Positions 17,141 to 25,236 are shown, counted from the stretch's first letter. The stretch is 33,071 bases of DNA from Synergistaceae bacterium (GCA_031269245.1 JAISZL010000079.1:1-33071); one strand, 5' to 3'. Numbers and translations: made by a program. Notes: generated by a model from the letters alone, not told the origin.

Positions 17141-17497
17141 GTGTCGAAGAAGCTGGTGAAGGGGATGCATGGGGTAATATTGGTGGAGTTTGTCGTCTGT
17201 TTCGCCATAGTGACGTCGGTCATGGCGTGCATCATGGAGGCGGCGGTCACCATGACGAAGGTGTCTGGCGCTTTGAACCGCCGGAGGGTAGAGTCGGTGG
17301 AGTATTCGTCCGTGCTTAACGAGATAAATGCGGGGGCGATACTGCCCGAAGCGGACAGCGGCAGGTGGATAGTGACGATATATCCCTGCGGCGCGGGCTT
17401 CGGCGTGAACTCGTCGAGGGTGAGCGTGCTCGACAGGGATGACGTCTCGGGCACTCCCACCGAGATGAGTCTGTGGGAAATAAGCGCCAGAAAATGA
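17141..17497 (+). CDS. Type IV pilin-like protein (prepilin)
   Basis: 118 residues with a clear class III (prepilin) signal: a short basic leader MSKKLVKGMHG, then cleavage expected after the glycine, before VILVEFVVCFAIVTSVMA, with the conserved glutamate at mature position 5. The hydrophobic helix that anchors and polymerises pilins follows, then a short soluble domain of about 80 residues. It would be processed by a prepilin peptidase and assembled into a type IV pilus, type II secretion or competence pseudopilus. The start is GTG at 17141, since an in-frame TAG lies directly before it. The next gene overlaps by four bases. No assembly ATPase or peptidase gene is in the window. Confidence 0.8.
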   Translation: MSKKLVKGMHGVILVEFVVCFAIVTSVMACIMEAAVTMTKVSGALNRRRVESVEYSSVLNEINAGAILPEADSGRWIVTIYPCGAGFGVNSSRVSVLDRDDVSGTPTEMSLWEISARK

Positions 17498-18102
17498 GGC
17501 GAAGGGGACTCTGCGTCATCCCCACCCTTATCTTCGTGGTGGTCAGCTCGCTGATCTGCGGCGTCATGTTCGCTAAGGCGACGGAGCAGGTGGGGGTGAC
17601 TTTGAGCTCGTCGATAAGGAGCAGGGAGTCGATCGAGGCGTTCGCGTGTGGTGTGAAACTTGCCGAGGATTGGCTGCTGTCGTCCATCGTGTCGGGGGAC
17701 GTGCCCCGACGCGGGATGAACGGCCATGACACGCCCTTAGCCAGCATCGAGGCGCTGCGGAGTGACGGAAGCGGCGCATCGAGCGACCTCGCCGCAAGGT
17801 TCGGGGCGAGTTTTTACGTCGCCGACGTCGATTACGACGAGGGCCTCTTTCGCGGCTCGTCCTCGCCGATACAGCGGAGAACGCCAAGCATACCGAGAAT
17901 CCCGGAGATCCGCTCCTCGGACGGCGTCCTCCGTTATTACTACCTGCGCAGCGATGCGGAGGGCGCGAGGAACGCCAGGGTCATACACGAGGAACTCGTC
18001 TCAGTGAAGCTGGATCACTTAGGCCGCGTGACGGACGTGCGCAGGTTGTTCAGCAGGTCTCGCGCTGAGATAACCAGCGGCGAGTTTGAAAAAATATTGT
18101 GA
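17494..18102 (+). CDS. PilX/PulK-like minor pilin candidate
   Basis: 202 residues from the ATG at 17494, which overlaps the previous TGA (ATGA) and indicates translational coupling. The N-terminus is RRRG followed by a single 20-residue hydrophobic helix (LCVIPTLIFVVVSSLICGVM), then a mostly hydrophilic domain rich in Ser and Arg. This is the layout of PilX-type minor pilins, several of which lack the mature glutamate 5 found in major pilins; it is absent here. Function is inferred from the coupling with a true prepilin. A start at the GTG at 17473 is also possible. Confidence 0.65.
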   Translation: MRRRGLCVIPTLIFVVVSSLICGVMFAKATEQVGVTLSSSIRSRESIEAFACGVKLAEDWLLSSIVSGDVPRRGMNGHDTPLASIEALRSDGSGASSDLAARFGASFYVADVDYDEGLFRGSSSPIQRRTPSIPRIPEIRSSDGVLRYYYLRSDAEGARNARVIHEELVSVKLDHLGRVTDVRRLFSRSRAEITSGEFEKIL

Positions 18103-18209
18103 CGCGCTCGCGCCATCCTCGGGCTCATTGTCCCGTTCGTCCTGTTTGTCCTGGCGTGACGATTTTCCGGCTGTTCCCGCCAAATTTTCGCCCCTCCCCT
18201 GCAACATCA

Positions 18210-18238
18210 TTGCAAATACTAACCGCTTACCATATAAT
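18210..18238 (+). promoter_or_regulatory. Promoter of modABC
   Basis: TTGCAA (18210-18215) and TATAAT (18233-18238) are separated by exactly 17 bases. Transcription should begin near 18245, about 75 bases before the modA ATG, which has GGAGG upstream. Confidence 0.7.
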
Positions 18239-18247
18239 ATTTGCCGC

Positions 18248-18269
18248 GCTGAGTTGACGTCAGCTCGGC
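18248..18269 (+). promoter_or_regulatory. Near-palindromic operator at the modABC transcription start
   Basis: A 22-base imperfect palindrome is centred on the perfect octamer TGACGTCA (18255-18262), with flanks GCTGAG and CTCGGC that mirror each other with one mismatch (plus one mismatched T/G pair next to the centre). It lies at about +3 to +24 from the predicted start site, where a bound repressor would block transcription. A molybdate-responsive ModE-like factor is the obvious candidate, but the sequence is not the E. coli ModE site and no modE gene is in the window. Confidence 0.5.
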
Positions 18270-18319
18270 GTAGGCGTCAAATTTTTTTTACAAATATTGT
18301 ATGGGAGGTAATTGAGAAA

Positions 18320-19147
18320 ATGAAGTCGTTCAAGAAAGTTGCCCTGATGTCCTTGTCTCTGTTCGCGTTTGGCGTGTTCATGCTCTTCAACTCGCCGCGG
18401 GCCGACGCGGCGGACGGGAAAACACTGGTGGTATTCGCCGCCGCGTCCATGACGGAGTCCATGAACGAGATAGCGGGTCTTTACTCCAAGGTCGCTCCCG
18501 ACGTCAAGATCACGTACAACTTCGACTCCAGCGGCACGTTGAAGACGCAGATTCAGGAGGGGGCTGACTGCGACATATTCATCTCCGCGGGTCAGAGGCA
18601 GATGAACCAGATCGACATAGACGCGGACGCGTCGGTCAACACGGATAAGCTGGATTTCGTCCTCAAGGGCACGAGATTTAACATCGTCTCCAACAAGGTG
18701 GTGCTGATCGTCCCCAAGGGCAAGAACCCCGGCATATCGGACTTCAAGGACGCGGTGACGGACAAGGTCTCGCTGATCGCGCTGGGCAACTCCGACGTCC
18801 CGGTGGGGCAGTACTCCGAGGAGATATACAAGAATCTCGGGCTGTGGGACCAGTTGAACGCCCAGAAGAAGATCAGCTTCGCCAGCAACGTAAAGGAGGT
18901 GCTCTCCCAGGTGGCGGCTGGCGCGGTTGACTGCGGCGTGGTCTACAGCACCGACGCCGCGACCTCGAGCGAGGTCGAAGTGACCGCCTCCGCACCGGAC
19001 GGGACCCACGCCCCAATAACGTACCCGGCGGCGATACTCAAGAGGACGAAGGACGAGACCGCGGCCAGGGCGTTCGCGGAGTTCCTCAAGGGCGGCGAGG
19101 CCAGGGGAGTGTTCGAGCGCATTGGATTTTCCATACCGTCGAAATAA
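18320..19147 (+). CDS. modA: Molybdate/tungstate ABC transporter, substrate-binding protein
   Basis: 275 residues. ModA binds molybdate or tungstate outside the membrane and delivers it to ModB. A signal peptide is obvious: MKSFKK, a hydrophobic core, and cleavage after RADA. The mature start TLVVFAAASMTESMNEI is the ModA signature (VFAAASL...), followed by YNFDSSGTLKTQI and the ADCDIFISAG segment; LGNSDVPVGQYSEE and VDCGVVYSTDA complete the oxyanion pocket. The ATG at 18320 follows TGGGAGG; an open frame running upstream is not used. It heads an operon with modB and modC. Molybdate versus tungstate preference cannot be told by eye. Confidence 0.95.
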   Translation: MKSFKKVALMSLSLFAFGVFMLFNSPRADAADGKTLVVFAAASMTESMNEIAGLYSKVAPDVKITYNFDSSGTLKTQIQEGADCDIFISAGQRQMNQIDIDADASVNTDKLDFVLKGTRFNIVSNKVVLIVPKGKNPGISDFKDAVTDKVSLIALGNSDVPVGQYSEEIYKNLGLWDQLNAQKKISFASNVKEVLSQVAAGAVDCGVVYSTDAATSSEVEVTASAPDGTHAPITYPAAILKRTKDETAARAFAEFLKGGEARGVFERIGFSIPSK

Positions 19148-19225
19148 AGGGACAGCGCCGGGGCAATGGGGGCTCGCCGAGGCGGTCCCCCTGCCCTTTA
19201 CGCGCCTCGCGCTCGGTTGGCCCTC

Positions 19226-19918
19226 ATGGACTGGTTTCCTCTCTTTAACTCTCTCAGGGTGGCGGGCATCTCGACCGCGATAACGTTCTTCGCCGGGATA
19301 TTCATCGCCCACTGCGTCACGTTCGCCCCGCGCTCCGTCAAGGGGGCATTGGATTGTGCGCTGACGCTCCCGATGGTGCTGCCCCCCACTGTCGTGGGTT
19401 TCTTCCTGCTCAAGACGATAGGCCCGTTCGGGCCGATAGGTTCCGTCGTGCTCGAAGCGTTCGGCTTCAAGATGACGATGACGTGGTACTCCGCGATATT
19501 CGCCACGACCATAGTGACCTTCCCCCTCATGTACCGCACGGTCAGAGGCGCATACGAGGCGTTCGACGAGACGCTTGTTTACTCTGGGCAGACCCTCGGC
19601 CTGTCCGACGCGTTCATATTCTGGAGAGTCAAGATGCCGAACTGCAAGCAGGGGATACTGGCCGGCACTGTGCTGGCGTTCGCCAGGGCGCTCGGCGAGT
19701 ACGGGGCCACGACGATGGTGACCGGTTACATCCCTGGCAGGACCGCTACCATATCGACGACGGTCTATCAATTGTGGCGCGAGGGCAACGATGCGAGTGC
19801 CTACAAGTGGGTGGGGGTGAACCTCGTCATTTCGTTCGCCGTCTTGGTCTCGGTGAACATGCTGGAGAGCAGCTACAAACGCCCCAGACGGAGCGCCGCG
19901 GCCGGCGTGGACGGCTAG
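19226..19918 (+). CDS. modB: Molybdate ABC transporter, permease
   Basis: About 230 residues, five to six hydrophobic segments, forming the transmembrane channel of the molybdate importer. LTLPMVLPPTVVGFFLLKTIGPFGPIG is the family's characteristic segment (shown here only in part as LPMVLPPTVVG), and the ATPase-coupling EAA loop is LAFARALGEYGATTMVTG. I start at the ATG at 19226 (MDWFPLFNSLRV), which aligns with the usual ModB N-terminus; the frame extends to an ATG at 19166, but that would add an Arg/Pro-rich leader. Neither start has a strong ribosome site. It follows modA by 78 bases and precedes modC by 39. Confidence 0.92.
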   Translation: MDWFPLFNSLRVAGISTAITFFAGIFIAHCVTFAPRSVKGALDCALTLPMVLPPTVVGFFLLKTIGPFGPIGSVVLEAFGFKMTMTWYSAIFATTIVTFPLMYRTVRGAYEAFDETLVYSGQTLGLSDAFIFWRVKMPNCKQGILAGTVLAFARALGEYGATTMVTGYIPGRTATISTTVYQLWREGNDASAYKWVGVNLVISFAVLVSVNMLESSYKRPRRSAAAGVDG

Positions 19919-19957
19919 GGTATTGGAGTATATGGGAGCGTTCGTGAGGCGTCCGCC

Positions 19958-21028
19958 GTGTCGTTGTCGGTGAGGATCAAAAAAAATTTCGGCACTTTCT
20001 CGCTCGACGTGAATTTCGACGCGCCGGACGGGGTGACGGGCCTTCTCGGCGCGTCCGGCTGCGGAAAGAGCATGACGCTCAAGTGCGTCGCCGGAGTCGT
20101 GACGCCCGACGAGGGCAGGATCGTCTCGGACGGCAGGGTTCTCTTCGACTCGGCGGAAGGAATAAACCTCCCCCCGCGGCGCCGAAGGGTAGGCCTCCTC
20201 TTCCAGAACTACGCGCTCTTCCCCAACATGACCGTCGAGCGCAACGTGATGTCCGCCCTCTCCGTCCGAGGCGGGAAAAACACGCGCGCGCGTTTCGCGG
20301 AGCTGGCCGAAAAGTTTTACATAAGAGGCCTCGAAAACCACTATCCCGCGAACCTGTCGGGCGGTCAGCAGCAGAGGGTCGCCCTGGCCCGCATAATGGC
20401 GAGCGAGCCGTCCGTCCTGATGCTAGACGAGCCGCTGTCCGCCCTGGACAGCTACCTGCGCTGGCAGGTGGAGGGCGAGCTGGCGTCTACGCTGGAGGAG
20501 TTCGGCGGTACGACCCTGTACGTCTCCCACAACAGGGACGAGGTCTACCGCCTCTGTGGCGGTGTATGCGTCATGAACCGCGGCAGGGCGGAGCCGCTGC
20601 GCGCGGTGAGCGATCTCTTCGAGTCCCCGAATACCCTGGCGTCGTCGCTGCTCTCCGGCTGCAAGAACTATTCGAGGGCGGAGCGCGCGGGCGGCTCACT
20701 GGTGCGAGCCGTCGACTGGAACGTGGAGCTCGAGTGCGGGTGCGAGGCGACCGATGACCTGGCTTATGTCGGGGTGCGCGCGCACTACATTTCGCTGGCG
20801 GATGAAGATGAGGAGGATGCGCCGAACGTCTTCCGTTGCCGCGTCATCAGAGTGATCCAGGACGTGTTCCACACGATTGTCAACGTAGTGCCGCTCGGCG
20901 CTCCGTCTGACAGGGGGTGCTCGCGCATCAGGGTGGAGATGTCGCGCGGCGAGTCGCGCGGCATCGGCGTGGGCGACGTGATATCCGTCAAGGTGAAGCC
21001 CTCCGACGTGATGCCGCTGAAGAAGTGA
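19958..21028 (+). CDS. modC: Molybdate ABC transporter, ATP-binding protein
   Basis: 356 residues, the usual ModC length. Walker A GASGCGKS, Q-loop LLFQNYALFPNMTVERNV, signature LSGGQQQRVALARI, Walker B VLMLDEPLSALD and H-loop VSHNRDEV are all intact. The C-terminal 120 residues fit the TOBE/Mop-like oxyanion-binding regulatory domain that shuts the transporter when cytoplasmic molybdate is high. Start is GTG at 19958 with GAGG eight bases upstream. It hydrolyses ATP at the inner face of the membrane to drive ModB. It ends the modABC run; an intergenic repeat block follows. Confidence 0.94.
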   Translation: MSLSVRIKKNFGTFSLDVNFDAPDGVTGLLGASGCGKSMTLKCVAGVVTPDEGRIVSDGRVLFDSAEGINLPPRRRRVGLLFQNYALFPNMTVERNVMSALSVRGGKNTRARFAELAEKFYIRGLENHYPANLSGGQQQRVALARIMASEPSVLMLDEPLSALDSYLRWQVEGELASTLEEFGGTTLYVSHNRDEVYRLCGGVCVMNRGRAEPLRAVSDLFESPNTLASSLLSGCKNYSRAERAGGSLVRAVDWNVELECGCEATDDLAYVGVRAHYISLADEDEEDAPNVFRCRVIRVIQDVFHTIVNVVPLGAPSDRGCSRIRVEMSRGESRGIGVGDVISVKVKPSDVMPLKK

Positions 21029-21100
21029 CGGGCCCGGGCGCATGATGCCCGCCCGCTTAGGGATGCCTCGGAGGTTCCTCAAACCGCGGGATCAAAACGT

Positions 21101-21212
21101 CAGGGAGCTGGCTCCCTGGACACTTTTTACATTTTTATTTTCACCCGCATGGTGAAAATAAAAATGATAACGGGGTCAAAGGGACTGGTCCCCTTGCGGG
21201 ATTCGGGGCAGA
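21101..21212. repeat. Intergenic palindromic repeat element, possible MITE/REP-like
   Basis: Within the 382-base gap between modC and the Fur-family gene are four stacked palindromes: CAGGGAGC-TG-GCTCCCTG (21101-21118), a perfect 16-base AT-rich stem with a five-base loop (21130-21166), GGGAC-TG-GTCCC (21181-21192), and TCGGG-GCAGAGT-CCCGA (near 21203-21219). The style (GGGACTGGTCCC, GGGGCAGAGTCCCG) resembles interspersed non-coding repeats in many anaerobe genomes. The long AT stem may also end modC transcription. The rest of the gap, 21220-21410, shows no gene. Confidence 0.6.
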
Positions 21213-21410
21213 GTCCCGAGGTCTTGCCTGTGGTTCGAGGGCTGTTCCCCTTCGCTTGAAGCGCGGGGGCTGTTGTGATAGCATATTCGCGTTGAGCGTC
21301 ACGTGATTAGGGAATTCGACCGTCTCGGAGTACAAGCTCTATCGGGGTTTTAGTTACTGCCCTTTAGGCATCTAACGATAAATCAGCCTTTTCGAGGGGG
21401 GCTCAGTGCT

Positions 21411-21851
21411 ATGACGATGGATGGCGAAGTTCGCCGCGGGGACGATTTGAGGCACATGCTGAGGTCCGCTCGGCTGAAGGTCACTCCGTTGCGCCTGGAC
21501 ATACTGAGCCACCTGGTGGAGGCCCGACGTCCGTTGTCTCACGCCGACATTCAGTCGGCGATGTCCGATCTCGACAGGGTGACGCTCTACAGGACGCTGG
21601 AGTCGTTCGTCGGGGCGGACATAGCTCACCAGGTTCAGGGGCTGGACGGGGTGTGGCGCTTCTGCGCTCACTCCAAGGGGGACGGCGGCTGTCCCGGCAA
21701 TCATCCGCACTTTCTGTGCGTCTCCTGCGGCTCGATGATATGCCTCACGGATCAAAACATGCCCAGGGTAGACGTACCCGAGGGGCACGAGGTGGAGGGG
21801 AAACAGTTAGTCGTATATGGAAAATGTCCGAAGTGCGCGTCTCGCCGGTGA
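21411..21851 (+). CDS. Fur-family metal-responsive regulator
   Basis: 146 residues. The winged helix is visible, with the recognition region LSHADIQSAMSDLDRVTLYRTLESF shortened here to its key part DLDRVTLYRTL (54-64). The dimerisation domain carries the HPHFLCVSCG motif (C103, C106) and a second CxxC near the end (CPKC, C139 and C142), which hold structural zinc in Fur, Zur and PerR. Which metal or signal it senses cannot be decided; the HPHF element is shared by the whole family. It lies between the molybdate transporter and the molybdopterin genes. Start ATG 21411 has GAGGGGG upstream. Confidence 0.9.
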   Translation: MTMDGEVRRGDDLRHMLRSARLKVTPLRLDILSHLVEARRPLSHADIQSAMSDLDRVTLYRTLESFVGADIAHQVQGLDGVWRFCAHSKGDGGCPGNHPHFLCVSCGSMICLTDQNMPRVDVPEGHEVEGKQLVVYGKCPKCASRR

Positions 21852-21894
21852 GCGATGCGCGCGCTACAATCGCGGGGGGTTTATAGAGATCATC

Positions 21895-22923
21895 ATGAGG
21901 ATGACACAGATACCCATCGAGGATGCCATAGGCATGCCTCTGGCGCATGACCTGACGAAGATAGACGCGCGCCTCGGCACGAAGGGGGCGCGATTCAAAA
22001 AGGGGCACATAGTGACCGAGGCGGACCTGCCGGTGCTGCGCGACATGGGGCGCCTGAACCTCTCCATACTCGACCTGGACGAGGACGAGGTGCATGAGGA
22101 CGATGCGGCCCGCGCGCTCTGCGAGGCGCTGCTCGGGAGAAACTGCGCGCCCTCGCCCCCAGAGGAGGGGCGTATAACGATAAAGGCCGTCCGCGACGGA
22201 TTGCTCCTCTATGACGCCAATATGGTCGACCGGGTGAACGAGGATCCGGACTGGGTGCTCGCCACACTGCCGCCCCACAGGAGCGTGAAGGCGGGGCAGC
22301 CGGTGGCGGGTTTCAGGATTATGCCGCTCGCTATGGAGAGATCCAGGGTCGAAAGAGCCGTGAGGTCTGCCGGCGCGCTTGACGTGGCGCCGTTCAAACC
22401 TCTCGCGGCGGGCCTCGTGACCACTGGCCGTGAGCTCGTCTCCGGGCGCGTCGAGGACGCGTTCAGGGCCAAGTTTCAGGACAAGATATCGGCCTACGGC
22501 GGTTCGCTCATTGGTCAGCGGTTTTCCACCGACGACCCTGAGGAGATCGCCTCCGCGGTGCGGTCGTTTATCGCCGAGGGGGCCGAGCTGGTGGTGTGCA
22601 CGGGTGGCATGAGCGTCGACGCTGACGACAGGACGCCCGGGGGCATCGGCCTCGTCGCTGAGAGGATAGCTTTTCGCGGCATCCCGATGCTGCCTGGCGC
22701 CATGCTCATGCTCGCCTGGGCGAAGCCGCCCTCGGGAGGGAGGGATATAGCTGTCGTCGGCTCGCCGGCCTGCGTCGTTCACGACGACCGCACCGCGCTC
22801 GACAACGTGCTGCCCTTCATATTCGCCTGTGAGGACCCGGCCCCGCACGTCAGGATGTGGGGGGCCGGCGGGCTCTGCGAGCACTGTCCGGTATGCCGCT
22901 GGCCGAGCTGCTCGTTCTCCTAG
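21895..22923 (+). CDS. Molybdopterin-binding (MoeA/MogA-like) protein
   Basis: 342 residues from the ATG at 21895; an earlier in-frame start lies inside the Fur gene and is unlikely. The N-terminal segment is followed at about 180-310 by a MoCF-type molybdopterin-binding domain with VVCTGGMSVDADDRTPGGI, the family's molybdopterin loop. Such proteins are found near genes for selenium-dependent or Mo-hydroxylase enzymes and are thought to deliver or modify the cofactor. The C-terminus has a cysteine cluster, CEHCPVCRWPSC, that could bind zinc or an iron-sulphur cluster. It is followed four bases later by the MocA-HD gene, so the two are a unit. Confidence 0.85.
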   Translation: MRMTQIPIEDAIGMPLAHDLTKIDARLGTKGARFKKGHIVTEADLPVLRDMGRLNLSILDLDEDEVHEDDAARALCEALLGRNCAPSPPEEGRITIKAVRDGLLLYDANMVDRVNEDPDWVLATLPPHRSVKAGQPVAGFRIMPLAMERSRVERAVRSAGALDVAPFKPLAAGLVTTGRELVSGRVEDAFRAKFQDKISAYGGSLIGQRFSTDDPEEIASAVRSFIAEGAELVVCTGGMSVDADDRTPGGIGLVAERIAFRGIPMLPGAMLMLAWAKPPSGGRDIAVVGSPACVVHDDRTALDNVLPFIFACEDPAPHVRMWGAGGLCEHCPVCRWPSCSFS

Positions 22924-22927
22924 CCGG

Positions 22928-24082
22928 ATGAAAAAAAACGCCGGGAGGCGAGTGACCGGAATCATCCTGGCCGGGGGCGAAGCGAGGCGGATGGGGGAGT
23001 GCAAGGCCCTCCTGCCGGTGCCGAGGCTCTCCGCGCTCGATACGATCGTCTCCCGCATGAGGGGCGCATCCGTGTGCGACATAGTTGTCGTGACCGGAGG
23101 GCACAGGGAGAAGACCGCCAAGGAGGCGAAGCGGCTCGGGTGCCGCCCCGTGTTCAACCCCGAGTACAAGTCCGGCATGTACAGTAGCGTCTTGGCAGGG
23201 GTGAGGGCGTTGCCCCCGGGCGCCGACGCCTTTTTCGTGCTCCCCGTCGACACCCCCCTAGTGAAGCAGTGCACCTACGCCGCGTTGATGGACGCGTTTT
23301 ACGGGAGTTGCGGCAACCCGGACATCGTATATCCCACATTCATGGGGAGCGGAGGGCACCCCCCTTTGATCGGGAGGGCGATGACGGACCCCATCCTGAA
23401 CTGGCGGGGCGAGGGGGGCCTTCGGGGGCTCCTCGCGAAGTGCCCGAACAAATTCCTGGAGCTTCCCACGGGGGACAGGGCGTCAACGCTCGACATGGAC
23501 ACCAAGGAGGATTACGCGAAGCTGCTCGAGTACGCTAAGAGGGAGTTCATACCGGACGAGGAGGAGTGCTCTGAACTGCTCCGCATCGCGGAGACCCCGA
23601 CGCGGGTAGTGATGCACATGCGAGCCGTGGCGCGGAGCGCCGCTCTGATAGTGGACTCGTTGGCTCGGCGCGGTTTCAAGATAAACGCGCGTCTGCTCGT
23701 CTCCGCCTGTCTGTTGCACGACCTCGCCAAGGGGCGGAAGAACCACGAGGCACAGGGCGCGCGGTGGCTGCAAGTCAGAGGTTACGGCAAGGTTGCCAAG
23801 ATCGTCGCGTCCCACAAGGACCTGCCCGCGAGCAAGGGGATCGGCGAAGCCGAGATACTGTATCTCGCGGACAAGATAACCGACGGGGAGAGCGTTTTGA
23901 CTGTGGAATCGAGGGCGGCCAAGATGGAGTCGCGTTTCCCGCCTGGGAGCGAGGCTCTTGCCAACGCGTTGCGCAGGATGTCGCGCGCCGCTGAGATACA
24001 GAGGAGAGTGGAGACAGCCGCAGGAGCGGCCCTGGGCGAGATACTGGGCCTGATGGGGAGTGCCGCTGACGGGCGGCGGTGA
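22928..24082 (+). CDS. MocA-like molybdopterin nucleotidyltransferase fused to an HD domain
   Basis: 384 residues. The N-terminal half is a MobA/MocA-type nucleotidyltransferase: IILAGGEARRMGECKALLP (13-31), SGMYSSVLAGVRAL, and FVLPVDTPLV (103-112), the segment that in MocA-type enzymes reads PxDxP and links CMP to molybdopterin. The C-terminal half has an HD phosphohydrolase domain: H230 and the HD pair at 264-265 (CLLHDLAKG), then SHKDLP and LADKITDG. The HD part may remove or turn over a nucleotide. The start is the ATG at 22928, five bases after the previous stop. It points to maturation of Mo-hydroxylases; the enzymes themselves are outside the window. Confidence 0.85.
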   Translation: MKKNAGRRVTGIILAGGEARRMGECKALLPVPRLSALDTIVSRMRGASVCDIVVVTGGHREKTAKEAKRLGCRPVFNPEYKSGMYSSVLAGVRALPPGADAFFVLPVDTPLVKQCTYAALMDAFYGSCGNPDIVYPTFMGSGGHPPLIGRAMTDPILNWRGEGGLRGLLAKCPNKFLELPTGDRASTLDMDTKEDYAKLLEYAKREFIPDEEECSELLRIAETPTRVVMHMRAVARSAALIVDSLARRGFKINARLLVSACLLHDLAKGRKNHEAQGARWLQVRGYGKVAKIVASHKDLPASKGIGEAEILYLADKITDGESVLTVESRAAKMESRFPPGSEALANALRRMSRAAEIQRRVETAAGAALGEILGLMGSAADGRR

Positions 24083-24114
24083 GCCGCGCGGGCATGTATG
24101 GAGGTAATGAGGTT

Positions 24115-25236
24115 TTGAGCGATTCCAGCAACGAGAGGGTAACGTATAAATTGAGGAACAGCTCCGTGCCGTTCGTGGCGTTGCTGGTTTTCCTGGTCGC
24201 GCTGGGCTTGCGCGTCGTGTGGCCGCTCGCGTCCGCGCTGGCGTGGGCCGCTATGCTGTCTTTTTTCTCGTACCCGCTCTATAAGTTCATCCACGTCAGG
24301 CTGTTCCGCGGCAGGTGTTCCTACGCGGCGTCGGCGATCAACGCCGCGCTACTGCTCTTCCTGCTGGTGCTGCCCGTCATATGGGCCGGCGTCGCCGCGA
24401 CGAGGGAGCTTGCCAGACTCTACCAGTTCCTGGCGGATTGGCTCCCCGCCGCCGGAGGCAAACCGCTTCGTTCGATCCTGTCGATACCGCAGCTCGACTG
24501 GCTCTTCTCGCGCTTTCCCAACCTGCTCGACCTCCCGCTGTGGAGCGACCTCATGTCGAGCGTCCCCGGCGTAATCGCCTCGTTCATGACCGACATGTCA
24601 AGGGCGTTGCTGGGAAACGCGTTCAACCTTGGCTTCAACCTGCTGGTCGTCACCGTTGGCACGTTCTTCCTGACTCGCGACGGCGAACTTATTCTGAGCT
24701 TCGTCCACGACATACTGCCCCTTTCGGGCGACGGGAAGGACGCGTTTTTTCTTCGCGCCAAGCGGATGCTCTACGCGATATTCTACGGCATCATAATGAC
24801 CGCTGGGATACAGGCGACGCTCGGAGGGCTGGGCTGGTGGTTCGTCGGACTTCCTAACCCGGTGATCTTCGGGGCGCTGATGTTCATGCTCGCCATGTTG
24901 CCGTTCGTCGGGACGCCCATGGTGATCCTGCCGGGCGCCGCGTATCTGTTCTTCGTCATGGGCGACGGGAAGAGCGCCGTCATATTGCTGGCGTGGGGGA
25001 TGCTCATCGTCAGCTCGATAGACAACCTGCTACGCCCTCTTTTCATATACGAGGGCAGCAAGACCCACGTACTGCTGGTCTTCATGGGCATACTCGGAGG
25101 GCTCAGGGCGTGGGGGTTTCTCGGGCTCTTCCTGGGCCCGCTCGTGCTCTCCGCGACCTACTTCATGCTCCACCTCTACAGGATAATGATGCAGGAGCCC
25201 GGCGAAGCATCGCCGGGAGACAAACCTGTTTTATGA
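24115..25236 (+). CDS. AI-2E family membrane transporter
   Basis: About 373 residues with seven or eight membrane segments. The family's long soluble loop lies between the first helices and the C-terminal block; conserved features seen are VALLVFLVALGLRVVWPLAS at the N-terminus and PNPVIFGALMFMLAMLPFVG plus GSKTHVLLVFMGILGGL near the C-terminus. The family transports small molecules or ions; the old name (autoinducer-2 exporter) does not prove function. I prefer TTG 24115, which follows GGAGG by ten bases; GTG 24079, which overlaps the upstream stop, is possible. It converges on the AT-rich island gene at 25280. Confidence 0.88.
   Translation: MSDSSNERVTYKLRNSSVPFVALLVFLVALGLRVVWPLASALAWAAMLSFFSYPLYKFIHVRLFRGRCSYAASAINAALLLFLLVLPVIWAGVAATRELARLYQFLADWLPAAGGKPLRSILSIPQLDWLFSRFPNLLDLPLWSDLMSSVPGVIASFMTDMSRALLGNAFNLGFNLLVVTVGTFFLTRDGELILSFVHDILPLSGDGKDAFFLRAKRMLYAIFYGIIMTAGIQATLGGLGWWFVGLPNPVIFGALMFMLAMLPFVGTPMVILPGAAYLFFVMGDGKSAVILLAWGMLIVSSIDNLLRPLFIYEGSKTHVLLVFMGILGGLRAWGFLGLFLGPLVLSATYFMLHLYRIMMQEPGEASPGDKPVL

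Noticed and set aside
18086-18319. Upstream extension of the modA frame
   Set aside because: The frame is open, but it lacks a ribosome site, overlaps the promoter and operator, and the ATG at 18320 directly begins a classic signal peptide after GGAGG.
18103-18319. A molybdenum-cofactor riboswitch before modA
   Set aside because: No conserved stem pattern of the Moco motif could be recognised; the inverted repeat fits a DNA operator better.
18260-20341. 693-codon reverse-strand ORF antisense to modABC
   Set aside because: Long because of high-GC codon bias of the opposite strand; rich in Arg/His/Val/Glu, no domain, and the three mod genes are certain.
21231-21260. A tRNA-like GGTTCGAGG in the modC-Fur gap
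   Set aside because: No cloverleaf can be formed around it; no tRNA was found anywhere in the window.
21745-23274. 509-codon reverse-strand ORF antisense to the Fur-family, molybdopterin and MocA genes
   Set aside because: A shadow frame with Arg/His/Pro-rich composition and no ribosome site or domain.
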